The notes below the pieces were generated by a model. It did not search any database, was not told the DNA's origin, and saw only the letters and a list, made by a program, of their open reading frames with translations. From Kutzneria buriramensis (lineage in GTDB: Bacteria; Actinomycetota; Actinomycetes; Mycobacteriales; Pseudonocardiaceae), in NCBI RefSeq assembly GCF_043575855.1, contig NZ_CP144375.1, positions 5,518,001-5,582,000 of the forward strand: a stretch of DNA of 64,000 nt, read 5' to 3'. The position numbers and the translations under genes were made by a program. This document shows positions 57,024 to 64,000 of the stretch, in pieces; positions within the stretch are counted from its first letter, which is position 1; each line of letters begins with the position of its first letter.

Positions 57024-58826
57024 TCAGTCCTGCACCTGATTTGTTACGCCCCGCGACTCATCCGTTATGACTCCTTCACGTGAGACCAGACGGGCGTACC
57101 GCGTGCCCGCCAGCAGCAGTAGCAGGCCTGCGGCCAAGAAGGCGAGCACGCGGGCGAGCCCGTCCAAGGTCGCCAGGTCGAACAGGATGAGCTTCACGAC
57201 AGCGGCCCCGACCAGCACCAATCCGACCGCGCGCAGCGCCGCGGAGCGGACGCCGAGCAGTAGCAACGCGATGGCGGCGACGGTCCACGACACGGTGATC
57301 ACGGCGTGCCCGAACACGAATCCGGTCCGGTCGGGCTCGATCAGCAGGGCGGTGGACAGCACCGCGCCGGCCGCGCCGTACAGCATCACGACGCCGGCGA
57401 CGATCCACGGCGCGGCCTGGCGGATCGGCGCTCCGATGACCTTCATCCGGTACCCGACCAGCGGAATCGCGATCGCCACGACGGCCACCAGCAGGGCCGT
57501 CAGCGCGGTGCTGACGGTCAGCTCCTGCTCGGGCCGGTAGACGACCAGCATGGCCGGCGTGACTGTCGTCAGGCCCCAGAGCAGGCCGAATCCGCCGGTC
57601 AGCAGCGCGGCGAGCAGCGCAGCCCGGTGCCGGACGAGATCGGCGGCCAGAACCAGCACCAAAGATTCACCCAGAAGGGTGACGGCTTGGGTGGGGCCGG
57701 TCAGCGCGTGCACGGTCGCGTCCACGACGGCGACCGAGCCAAGGACCGCCGCCGTGACCGTGATCGGTGTGCCCAGCCAGCGGTCGCAGACCGCCACCGC
57801 GAGCATCAGCACGGCGACGATCACCGCCAGCCACGTGGCCTCCGACTTGGTCAGCGTGACGCCGGCGACGAGCGCGGCAACCGGGGCGGTGGCCAGCAGG
57901 ATCGCCGGCATCGCGACGTTCTCGCGGTCGCGCAGCGTCGCCACCACGGCGACGGCGACGCCGACCACCGTCGCCGCCAGCGCCACGCCGGCGGTCTGCA
58001 TGCGGTCGCCGGGCCCGGCGCTGAACACTGTGGTCACCAGGCTGGCCAGCACGGGCGGGATGCCGGCGACCAGCGCCAGCGCCGGCCAGCTCCGCAGCAA
58101 CTGGGCCGGCATCGCGCCGATCTGCAACACCACCAGGAATGCCACCAGCAGCGCCGTGAACCCGTGCGTCAGCACCGGATCGCACACCGCGCAGCCGAGG
58201 ATCACCCAGATGGCGATGAACTGGGCGTTCCAGCGCGCGGCCAGCAGCAGTCCACCGGCGGCGACCAGCAGGGCCACGAGCAGCCCGGCCCACTGCGGCA
58301 TCAGCCCGTACAGCGAGGTCGCGGCGGCGATGTCCAGGTAGAGGACCGCGATACCGGTCGCGGCCAGCGCGTACGCACCGCTGCGGCCGGCGGGATTCCG
58401 GTGCACCCACAGGCCGCCGGCGATCAGCGCGAGCCCCAGCCCACCGCCGACGACCACCCGCGGCTCCGGTCCGAGCCAGCCGCGCTGCACCGCCAGCACC
58501 ATCAGCAGCACGATGCCGAGCAGCGTGACGGAACCGCCGACCCAGGCCACGACCTTGCTGCCGGCGCCCTCGCGGCCGAGGCGTTCCGGCAGCGGAGGCG
58601 GCGGGACGTACCTGGGCGGCGGCATCTGGCCGGGCACGGGTGCGGGCATGGGCGCGCCGGGCGGCTGGACCGGGACCGGCATCGGCATCGGCATCGAGGT
58701 CTGCACGAACGACGGCGCGGGGCCCACGACCTGCGTGCGCTGCAACTCCTGGCTGACGACCTGGAGCCGCCGCCCGATGAAGTCCAGCTCGGCGGCCAGT
58801 CGCGCCAGCGGTTCCGAAGTGGTCAT
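57024..58826 (-). CDS. DUF2339 multi-pass membrane protein
   Basis: 600-aa protein. The first 90 residues are cytoplasmic: a short helix (TSEPLARLAAELDFIGRRLQVVSQELQRTQ) and a Pro/Met-rich linker. About 18-20 membrane helices follow, the DUF2339 layout, with AWVGGSVTLLGIVLLMVLAVQRGWLGP at the first helix and VWVHRNP-type loop. Function unknown; homologues are thought of as possible polymer- or lipid-related membrane proteins without direct proof. ATG 58826 chosen by the start of the helix segment; the open frame upstream runs over the PfkB gene and is not used. Confidence 0.85.
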   Translation of the reverse strand: MTTSEPLARLAAELDFIGRRLQVVSQELQRTQVVGPAPSFVQTSMPMPMPVPVQPPGAPMPAPVPGQMPPPRYVPPPPLPERLGREGAGSKVVAWVGGSVTLLGIVLLMVLAVQRGWLGPEPRVVVGGGLGLALIAGGLWVHRNPAGRSGAYALAATGIAVLYLDIAAATSLYGLMPQWAGLLVALLVAAGGLLLAARWNAQFIAIWVILGCAVCDPVLTHGFTALLVAFLVVLQIGAMPAQLLRSWPALALVAGIPPVLASLVTTVFSAGPGDRMQTAGVALAATVVGVAVAVVATLRDRENVAMPAILLATAPVAALVAGVTLTKSEATWLAVIVAVLMLAVAVCDRWLGTPITVTAAVLGSVAVVDATVHALTGPTQAVTLLGESLVLVLAADLVRHRAALLAALLTGGFGLLWGLTTVTPAMLVVYRPEQELTVSTALTALLVAVVAIAIPLVGYRMKVIGAPIRQAAPWIVAGVVMLYGAAGAVLSTALLIEPDRTGFVFGHAVITVSWTVAAIALLLLGVRSAALRAVGLVLVGAAVVKLILFDLATLDGLARVLAFLAAGLLLLLAGTRYARLVSREGVITDESRGVTNQVQD

Positions 58827-58893
58827 GCCGTCAGGATGAGTTCTGCCGCCGCCGAATGGATCCGTAGCACTACTCACGTGGCAGGGTTGTGAT

Positions 58894-59787
58894 GTGACCG
58901 TTGAGGTGGTGGTGATCGGATCGGCGAACGCCGACGTCGTGGTGCAGGTGGAACGCCGCCCGGGCCCGGGCGAGACGGTGCTCGGATCGGACACGGTGCT
59001 GGCCGCCGGCGGCAAGGGCGCGAACGCGGCGGTGGCGGCGGCGTTGCAGGACGGCCGGGTCGCGCTGCTGGGTGCGGTGGGCGGCGATCAGCACGGCGAG
59101 CTGCTGCGCGGGTCGATGAGCCGGGCCGGCGTGCAGCTCGACCTGGTGCGCACGGTGGATCGGCCGACCGGGGCCGCCTACATCACGATCACGCCGGACG
59201 GGGAGAACACGATCGTGGTGTCCCCCGGTGCGAACTCGGCGGTGGACGTCGACCAGGTCGAGGCGGCGCGGAAAACGATCGCGGGGGCCAAGGTGCTGCT
59301 GGCCTCGCTGGAGGTGCCGCTGCCGGCCATCGAGCGGGCGGTGGCGCTGGCGGCCGAGGCCGGGACTCGGGCGGTGCTGAACCTGTCGCCGGTGGCGAAG
59401 CTGTCGTCGCAAACGCTTGCGGCACTGGATCCGCTGGTGGTGAACGAGCACGAGGCGCAGTGGCTGCTGGACGGCGCGACCGATGTGACCAAGCTGCTCG
59501 GCCTCGGACCGCGCTCGGCGGTGGTGACGCTGGGCAGCCGCGGGGCGCTGGTGATCGAGTCCGCCGGCACGACGGAGGTGTCCTCGCCGAGCGTCAGGGC
59601 GGTCGACACGACCGGCGCGGGCGACGCCTTCGTGGGAGCGTTGATCACGCAGTTGGCGGCCGGGGACGACCTGGTCGCGGCGGCTCGCCGGGCGGTGCGG
59701 GTGGCGGCCGTCTCGGTGACGCGGCCGGGTGCGCAGGCTTCCTACCCGACCCGTGGTGAGGTCGACCGGGCGGAGGGTATGGTCTAG
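58894..59787 (+). CDS. PfkB family carbohydrate kinase (ribokinase-like)
   Basis: 297-aa sugar kinase. The substrate loop GGKGANAAVAAALQDGRVALLGAVGGDQHG and the ATP/catalytic signature DTTGAGDAFVGAL (catalytic base Asp244) are complete, and TLGSRGALV lies near the nucleotide site. The N-terminal motif VVIGSANADVVVQVERRPGPGETVLG is typical of ribokinase. The sugar is not certain (ribose is the default for this subgroup). GTG start at 58894. The stop is 3 bp from ptsP, so they form one operon. Confidence 0.93.
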   Translation: MTVEVVVIGSANADVVVQVERRPGPGETVLGSDTVLAAGGKGANAAVAAALQDGRVALLGAVGGDQHGELLRGSMSRAGVQLDLVRTVDRPTGAAYITITPDGENTIVVSPGANSAVDVDQVEAARKTIAGAKVLLASLEVPLPAIERAVALAAEAGTRAVLNLSPVAKLSSQTLAALDPLVVNEHEAQWLLDGATDVTKLLGLGPRSAVVTLGSRGALVIESAGTTEVSSPSVRAVDTTGAGDAFVGALITQLAAGDDLVAAARRAVRVAAVSVTRPGAQASYPTRGEVDRAEGMV

Positions 59788-59790
59788 ACC

Positions 59791-61449
59791 ATGTCGAGCG
59801 CGCGACTCAAGGGTGTCGGGGTGAGTGCGGGCCGGGCCTCCGGCCCCGTCGTGCGGGTCGCTGACCCGCTGCCGGAGCCGGCGGCGACGCCGGCGCCCGC
59901 CGATCCGGCGGCCGAGGCCGCCCGGATCAAGCCGGCCGCGGCGGCCGTCGTCGCCCGGCTGACCGAGCGCGCCGACGCCGCGACCGGCGAGGCCAAGGAG
60001 GTCCTGGAGACCACCGCCGCGATGGCCGCCGACCCGTCGCTGGCCAGCCAGGCCGAGAAGCTCGTGACCACCAAGTCGCTGCCCGCGACCCGAGCCGTGT
60101 TCGAGGCCGCCGAGACGTTCGCGGCCGCGCTGGCCGCGGCCGGCGGCTACATGGCCGAGCGGGTCCGCGACATCCGGGACGTGCGCGACCGCATCGTCGC
60201 CGAGCTGATGGGCGTGGAGCCGCCCGGCGTGCCGACGCTGACCGGGCCGTCCGTGCTGGTCGCCCGCGACCTGGCGCCGGCCGACACCGCCGGCCTCGAC
60301 CCGAGCAAGGTGCTCGCCCTCGTGACGGAGGAAGGCGGGCCGACCAGCCACACCGCCATCCTCGCGCGGGCGCTGGGCATCCCGGCCGTCGTCGCCACCA
60401 CCGGCCTGCTGGCGCTGGGCGAAGTCCGCGGCCTGATCGTCGACGGCGACACCGGTGTCGTCGAGGTCCCCGCCGGCCGCGTCGAGGTGCTCGCCGCCGC
60501 CGCGGGCAAGGAAGTGCACTGGGACGGCGTCGGCATCACCTTCGACGGCAACCGGATCAAGGTGCTGGCCAACGTCGGCTCCGCCGCCGACGCGACGGCC
60601 GCCGCGGCCAACGGGGCCGAGGGCGTGGGCCTGTTCCGCACCGAGTTCTGCTACCTGTCGGCGACCAACGAGCCCTCGGTGGCCGAGCAGACCGCCGCCT
60701 ACACAGCGGTGCTCAAGCCGTTCGCCGGCAAGCCGGTGACCGTCCGCACGCTGGACGCCGGCGCGGACAAGCCGCTGGCCTTCCTCGCCCCCGACCCGGA
60801 GCCCAACCCGGCGCTGGGCGTGCGCGGCCTGCGGGTCGCGTTCACCCGTACCGACGTGCTGGACCGGCAGTTGGAGGCGATCGCCGCGGCCGCCGCCGAG
60901 ACCGGCGCGCTGGTCCAGGTCATGGCGCCGATGGTGGCCACCGCCGAGGAGGCGGGCTGGTTCGCCGAGCGGGTCCGCGCCGCCGGCATCGCGAAGGCCG
61001 GCGTGATGATCGAGGTGCCGGCGGCCGCGCTGACCGCCCGCGAGGTCTTCGACGCCGTCGACTTCGTCAGCCTCGGCACCAACGACCTGGCCCAGTACAC
61101 GTTCGCGGCGGACCGGCAGGTCGGCGCCGTGGCGGCGCTCAACGACCCCTGGCAGCCGGCGCTGCTGCGGCTGATCGCCCTGGTCGGCAAGGCCGCCGGC
61201 GAGACCGGCAAGCCGGCCGGCGTCTGCGGCGAGGCGGCGGCCGATCCGCACCTGGCGGCGGTGCTCGTCGGCCTCGGCATGACCAGCCTGTCGATGAACG
61301 CGAGCGCGTTGCAGCGGGTGGGTGCCGGCCTGGCCGAGGTGCACTTCGACCAGTGCCAGCTCGCGGCCAAGGCGGCCGTGGCCACGCACGACCCGGAGCA
61401 CGCGCGCCTGGCGGCGCGGGCGGCGCTCACGCCGCGCCGCAACCACTGA
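59791..61449 (+). CDS. ptsP: PTS enzyme I (phosphoenolpyruvate-protein phosphotransferase)
   Basis: 552-aa first enzyme of the sugar PTS; takes phosphate from PEP and passes it to HPr. The phospho-histidine is His187 in EEGGPTSHTAILARA. The PEP-binding barrel includes GVGLFRTEFCYL, LDAGADKPL, LVQVMAPMV, DFVSLGTNDLAQYTFAADRQVG and the catalytic cysteine GVCGEAAADP. No HPr or sugar permease gene is in the window, so partners must be encoded elsewhere. Operon with the PfkB kinase; 2 bp from the converging response-regulator gene. Confidence 0.96.
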   Translation: MSSARLKGVGVSAGRASGPVVRVADPLPEPAATPAPADPAAEAARIKPAAAAVVARLTERADAATGEAKEVLETTAAMAADPSLASQAEKLVTTKSLPATRAVFEAAETFAAALAAAGGYMAERVRDIRDVRDRIVAELMGVEPPGVPTLTGPSVLVARDLAPADTAGLDPSKVLALVTEEGGPTSHTAILARALGIPAVVATTGLLALGEVRGLIVDGDTGVVEVPAGRVEVLAAAAGKEVHWDGVGITFDGNRIKVLANVGSAADATAAAANGAEGVGLFRTEFCYLSATNEPSVAEQTAAYTAVLKPFAGKPVTVRTLDAGADKPLAFLAPDPEPNPALGVRGLRVAFTRTDVLDRQLEAIAAAAAETGALVQVMAPMVATAEEAGWFAERVRAAGIAKAGVMIEVPAAALTAREVFDAVDFVSLGTNDLAQYTFAADRQVGAVAALNDPWQPALLRLIALVGKAAGETGKPAGVCGEAAADPHLAAVLVGLGMTSLSMNASALQRVGAGLAEVHFDQCQLAAKAAVATHDPEHARLAARAALTPRRNH

Positions 61450-61451
61450 GG

Positions 61452-62105
61452 TCAGTGCTGGTCCGCGTCCAGGCCGTGCTCGATGGCGTAGCGGGCCAGC
61501 TCGACCCGGTTGTGCAGCTGGAGCTTGCGCAGCGTGGACTGGACGTGGTTCTCCACGGTCCGGTGCGAGATCACCAGCTTGGTGGCGATCTGGCGGGAGG
61601 TCATGCCCTTCGCCACCAGGCGCAGCACCTCGGTCTCCCGGTCGGTCAGCTCCGGGGCCGGCTCCGGCCCGGCCGGCGCGGCGGCCATCCGCCGGTACTC
61701 GCCGAGCACCAGCCCGGCCAGGCCGGCGGTGAACACCGCCGCGCCCTCGGCGGTCCGGTTGACCGCGTCCACCAGCTCCTCGACCGACGCCGACTTGAGC
61801 AGGTAGCCGGAGGCGCCGGCCTTCACCGCCTCCAGCACGTCGCTCTGCTCGCCGCTGGCCGACAGCACCAGCACCCGCGTCTCCGGCCGCGCGGCGATGA
61901 TCTGCTGGGTCGCCTCCACGCCGGTCTGCGCACCCAGGTTGAGGTCCATCAGCACCACGTCCGGCCGGACGGTGCCGGCGATCCGCACCGCCGACGCCGC
62001 GTCGCTGGCCGTGGCAACCACCTCGAAGCCCCGCTCCTGCAGGTCGCGGGCCACGCCGGCCCGCCACATCGGATGGTCGTCGACGACCATCACCGACACG
62101 CTCAC
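61452..62105 (-). CDS. LuxR-type response regulator (MacR-like)
   Basis: 217-aa NarL/FixJ-family regulator. The receiver has the acidic pair Asp9-Asp10 and the phosphorylated Asp54 in VVLMDLNLG. The C-terminal helix-turn-helix is LTDREVEVLRLVAKGMTSRQIATKLVISHRTVENHVQSTLRKL. GTG 62105 overlaps the kinase stop by 4 nt. Paired with the adjacent MacS-type kinase; target genes are not evident here. Tail-to-tail with ptsP. Confidence 0.95.
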   Translation of the reverse strand: MSVSVMVVDDHPMWRAGVARDLQERGFEVVATASDAASAVRIAGTVRPDVVLMDLNLGAQTGVEATQQIIAARPETRVLVLSASGEQSDVLEAVKAGASGYLLKSASVEELVDAVNRTAEGAAVFTAGLAGLVLGEYRRMAAAPAGPEPAPELTDRETEVLRLVAKGMTSRQIATKLVISHRTVENHVQSTLRKLQLHNRVELARYAIEHGLDADQH

Positions 62106-63259
62106 CTGGATCCCCCTGTCGGCACGTGCAACTCCCACTCGGTGCCCTCGCCGGGCGCCGTCGTCAGCTCGACGGTGCCACCCAGGTCGGCGATCCGTCC
62201 CCGGATCGACTGGGAGACACCGAGATGGCCCTCGGCCTCGGCGGCGGCCAGCCGGCCGTCCGCGATGCCCACGCCGTCGTCACGGACGCTGAGCACCACC
62301 TCGCCGCCGAGATCCTCCAGCAGCACCCACGCCCGCGCCGCCGACCCGGCGTGCTTGTCCACATTGGACAGCGCCTCGCGCACGGCGGCCGCGAGCTCGC
62401 CGGCGGTCACCTGCGGCACGAGCACCGGCGTCGCCGGCGCGGCCACCGAGATCGACGGCGTGGCCATGAGCTGCAACCACTGCCGCAGGTCGGTGTCGCC
62501 ATCCACAGTGGACTCCAGCGGCCCGGACGCGATCAGCGACCGCAGCGCGATCTCCTGCTCGCCGGCCAGCTCCGCGATCTCCGCCGCCTCGCCGCCGACC
62601 TCCAGGCCGCGCTTGCGCACCCGGGCCAGCACCTGGAGCACGCCGTCGTGGATGGACCGCGCCAGCCGCTCCCGCTCCGCGGTCGCCGCCTCGGTGCGCA
62701 GCGCCTGCCGCACCCGGTCCGCCGAGTTGCGGGTCGCCTCCGTCGCCACGCCGACCACGAAGCTGACGCCGATCAGCAGCACGGTGTCCTCGGCGAGGTA
62801 GATGTTGAAGTAGCCGCGCGGCAGCACGTTGGCCACGGCGGTGATGCCGCCGAACAGCAGCCCCCAGTACCGGCCCCCGTAGATCGCGCCGCCGACCGGC
62901 ACGGCTGCGGACCACAGGGTGGTGATGGTCTGCGCGCCGCCCTGCAACTGCGCGGGGCCGACGATCGGCACCGACGACAGCATCAGCACGGTGTTCAGCA
63001 CGAGGTCGGCGATCACGAGCTGCGGCAGGCGGCCGGGCGGCGTCACGTAGAAGAACGTGAGCACGCCGGTCCACACGGTCATCACGCCGGCGACAAGCCA
63101 CCCGGCCCACGCCACCGCGAAGGTGTGGGCGTTGAGCCAGATGCTGCCGAGCGCGAACGCCCATGTCACGATGCGTAGCACGATCAGGCCCCGCCAGAAC
63201 GGCGTGGCCGGATCGTCGTCGGGACTGATCCCCGGAATGGCTGGTCTGTTCCTCACCAC
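62102..63259 (-). CDS. Sensor histidine kinase, MacS/DUF5931 family
   Basis: 385-aa membrane kinase of the HisKA_3 class. An N-terminal five- to six-helix region (about 25-170), the DUF5931-like sensor, precedes the dimerisation helix with the phospho-accepting His204 in RLARSIHDGVLQVL. The HATPase domain has NVDKHAGSAARAWVLLEDLGGEVVLSVRDDGVGIADGR and GHLGVSQSIRGRI. The signal is unknown; in Streptomyces MacRS affects morphology and antibiotic output. Overlaps the regulator gene; the start GTG/ATG region is at 63259. Confidence 0.93.
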   Translation of the reverse strand: MVRNRPAIPGISPDDDPATPFWRGLIVLRIVTWAFALGSIWLNAHTFAVAWAGWLVAGVMTVWTGVLTFFYVTPPGRLPQLVIADLVLNTVLMLSSVPIVGPAQLQGGAQTITTLWSAAVPVGGAIYGGRYWGLLFGGITAVANVLPRGYFNIYLAEDTVLLIGVSFVVGVATEATRNSADRVRQALRTEAATAERERLARSIHDGVLQVLARVRKRGLEVGGEAAEIAELAGEQEIALRSLIASGPLESTVDGDTDLRQWLQLMATPSISVAAPATPVLVPQVTAGELAAAVREALSNVDKHAGSAARAWVLLEDLGGEVVLSVRDDGVGIADGRLAAAEAEGHLGVSQSIRGRIADLGGTVELTTAPGEGTEWELHVPTGGSR

Positions 63260-63389
63260 GTGCTCCTCCCCGCGGACATCCTGCCGTGACCGGGTGGATC
63301 CGGGTATCCCTGACCGGTGGACTTCTGCTCACGTCACGACGTGTGCGAGGCTCAACGACATCCGGTGACGTGTCGGAAACGGAACTCAC

Positions 63390-64000
63390 GTGCGCGACTG
63401 GTCGATGTGGACCCTGCCGAGGCCCGCGTTGGTCTACTGGCTCGCAGTGGACCTCGCCGCGGTGGCGCTGGGCGGCTACGTCCTGGCCGCGACCCCGCCG
63501 CCGCAGCTCGCCGACCTCGGCCGCTTCGGCGCGGTCGCGGGCACCGGCGTGGTGGTCGTCGTGATCACGGCGATCGCCACCCAGCTCTCCAACGAGTCCC
63601 GGCGCAACCCCTGGGCGCTGCACATCTGCTACCTGTCGGCGGGCCTGCTCCTGCTGCCGCCGAACCTGGTGCTGCTGCTCCTGCTCGGCCCCGCCCTCTA
63701 CGGCGTGCTCGGCCCGGGACCGCAGGCGCACCGCTGGCTGTTCACGCTGGCCGCGACCACGCTGTCGGTGTTCGCCGCCCGGCTCGTCATCGGCTGGGAC
63801 CACCCGAACTGGGACTTCGGCATGCTCGTGCTCGCCGGCGCGGTGCTGCTGCTGACCCGCTTCGCGCTGGTGGCCATCGGTCTGCGGCTGCGCGCCCCGT
63901 CCGCCGGCGCCGACGAGGTGTTCGGCGAGCCGATCGACGTGGTGCTGGGCATCGTCGCGGCGAGCACCGGCGGGCTGATGGCCGCCGCCGTGCTGGCCGA
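63390..64000 (+). CDS. Multi-pass membrane protein, 3' end outside the window
   Basis: Frame open to the right edge, 203 codons visible. GTG 63390 gives VRDWSMWTLPRPALVYWLAVDL, and about six membrane helices follow with a short loop GWDHPNWDFG. Many actinobacterial GGDEF/EAL (cyclic-di-GMP) proteins start with a similar membrane sensor, so the missing C-terminus may hold such domains, but none is visible here. Divergent from the MacS kinase with a 130-bp gap that shows no clear element. Confidence 0.75.
   Translation, partial: MRDWSMWTLPRPALVYWLAVDLAAVALGGYVLAATPPPQLADLGRFGAVAGTGVVVVVITAIATQLSNESRRNPWALHICYLSAGLLLLPPNLVLLLLLGPALYGVLGPGPQAHRWLFTLAATTLSVFAARLVIGWDHPNWDFGMLVLAGAVLLLTRFALVAIGLRLRAPSAGADEVFGEPIDVVLGIVAASTGGLMAAAVLA

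Noticed and set aside
57071..57086. parS-like TTCACGTGAGAC near the start of the DUF2339 gene end
   Set aside because: At least two mismatches including one in the conserved AAAC arm, and it lies in coding sequence.
58870..62067. Open frame of more than 1000 codons opposite ptsP and the PfkB gene
   Set aside because: Spans several genes on the other strand and has shadow-type composition; no start context.

Overview
The window is 64 kb of high-GC actinobacterial chromosome centred on the replication origin. The gene content and order (pknB, pabA, sortase, crgA, ppiA, tRNA-Ile/tRNA-Ala, gyrA, gyrB, dciA, recF, gnd, dnaN, dnaA on one side; rpmH, rnpA, yidD, yidC, khpB, rsmG, parA, parB, cwlM, trxA, trxB, rsmA, sigM, murJ, mutT, pcnA on the other) match what is known around oriC in Mycobacterium and its relatives. 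A separate murJ and pseudokinase gene (one fused protein in M. tuberculosis), a DLW-39 gene and the extra genes present suggest a Pseudonocardiales-type organism; the genus cannot be named from the sequence alone. No prophage, insertion sequence or CRISPR array was seen.

Left arm (1-20150): a left-truncated PASTA kinase gene, a pabA / small membrane protein / sortase operon, crgA, a PH-domain protein, rhomboid and cyclophilin genes, a CwsA-position membrane protein, a DUF485/acetate-type symporter pair, a lipoprotein, tRNA-Ala and tRNA-Ile with DLW-39 between them, then DUF3566, gyrA, gyrB, dciA, recF, gnd and dnaN, all transcribed leftwards.

Origin (20151-21260): between dnaN and dnaA. The dnaN-proximal part has a T-rich tract with a perfect 16-bp palindrome and a cluster of DnaA boxes. 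The dnaA-proximal part has almost no DnaA boxes; it carries six inverted repeats of a TTTCT half-site, all with the same 38-39 bp half-site spacing. That array is the most unusual structure seen here.

Right arm (21261-44434): dnaA leftwards, then the divergent rpmH-rnpA-yidD-yidC-khpB operon, a parS cluster (one parS forms the khpB terminator, one is translated inside parA), rsmG-parA-parB, a 56-bp-period tandem repeat, a Ddl-like ligase, an aminotransferase, a GNAT protein converging on the CwlM-type amidase, trxA-trxB, and the leftward group mutT / DUF6049 / murJ / pseudokinase / sigM / anti-sigma, with pcnA divergent.

Far right (44451-64000): MFS transporter, yqgE, SdpI-family protein, phytase-like and PQQ-like beta-propeller proteins, leuS behind a leucine-rich leader peptide and terminator-like hairpin, a TetR/MMPL divergent pair with duplicated operators, a mycoredoxin-like protein next to two DnaA boxes, a YVTN propeller protein, a DUF2339 membrane protein, a PfkB kinase with PTS enzyme I, a MacS-type two-component system and a right-truncated membrane protein. 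As a whole the window combines replication initiation, chromosome segregation, RNA and protein maturation, and PknB-linked wall control (PknB, CrgA, MurJ, pseudokinase, CwlM).
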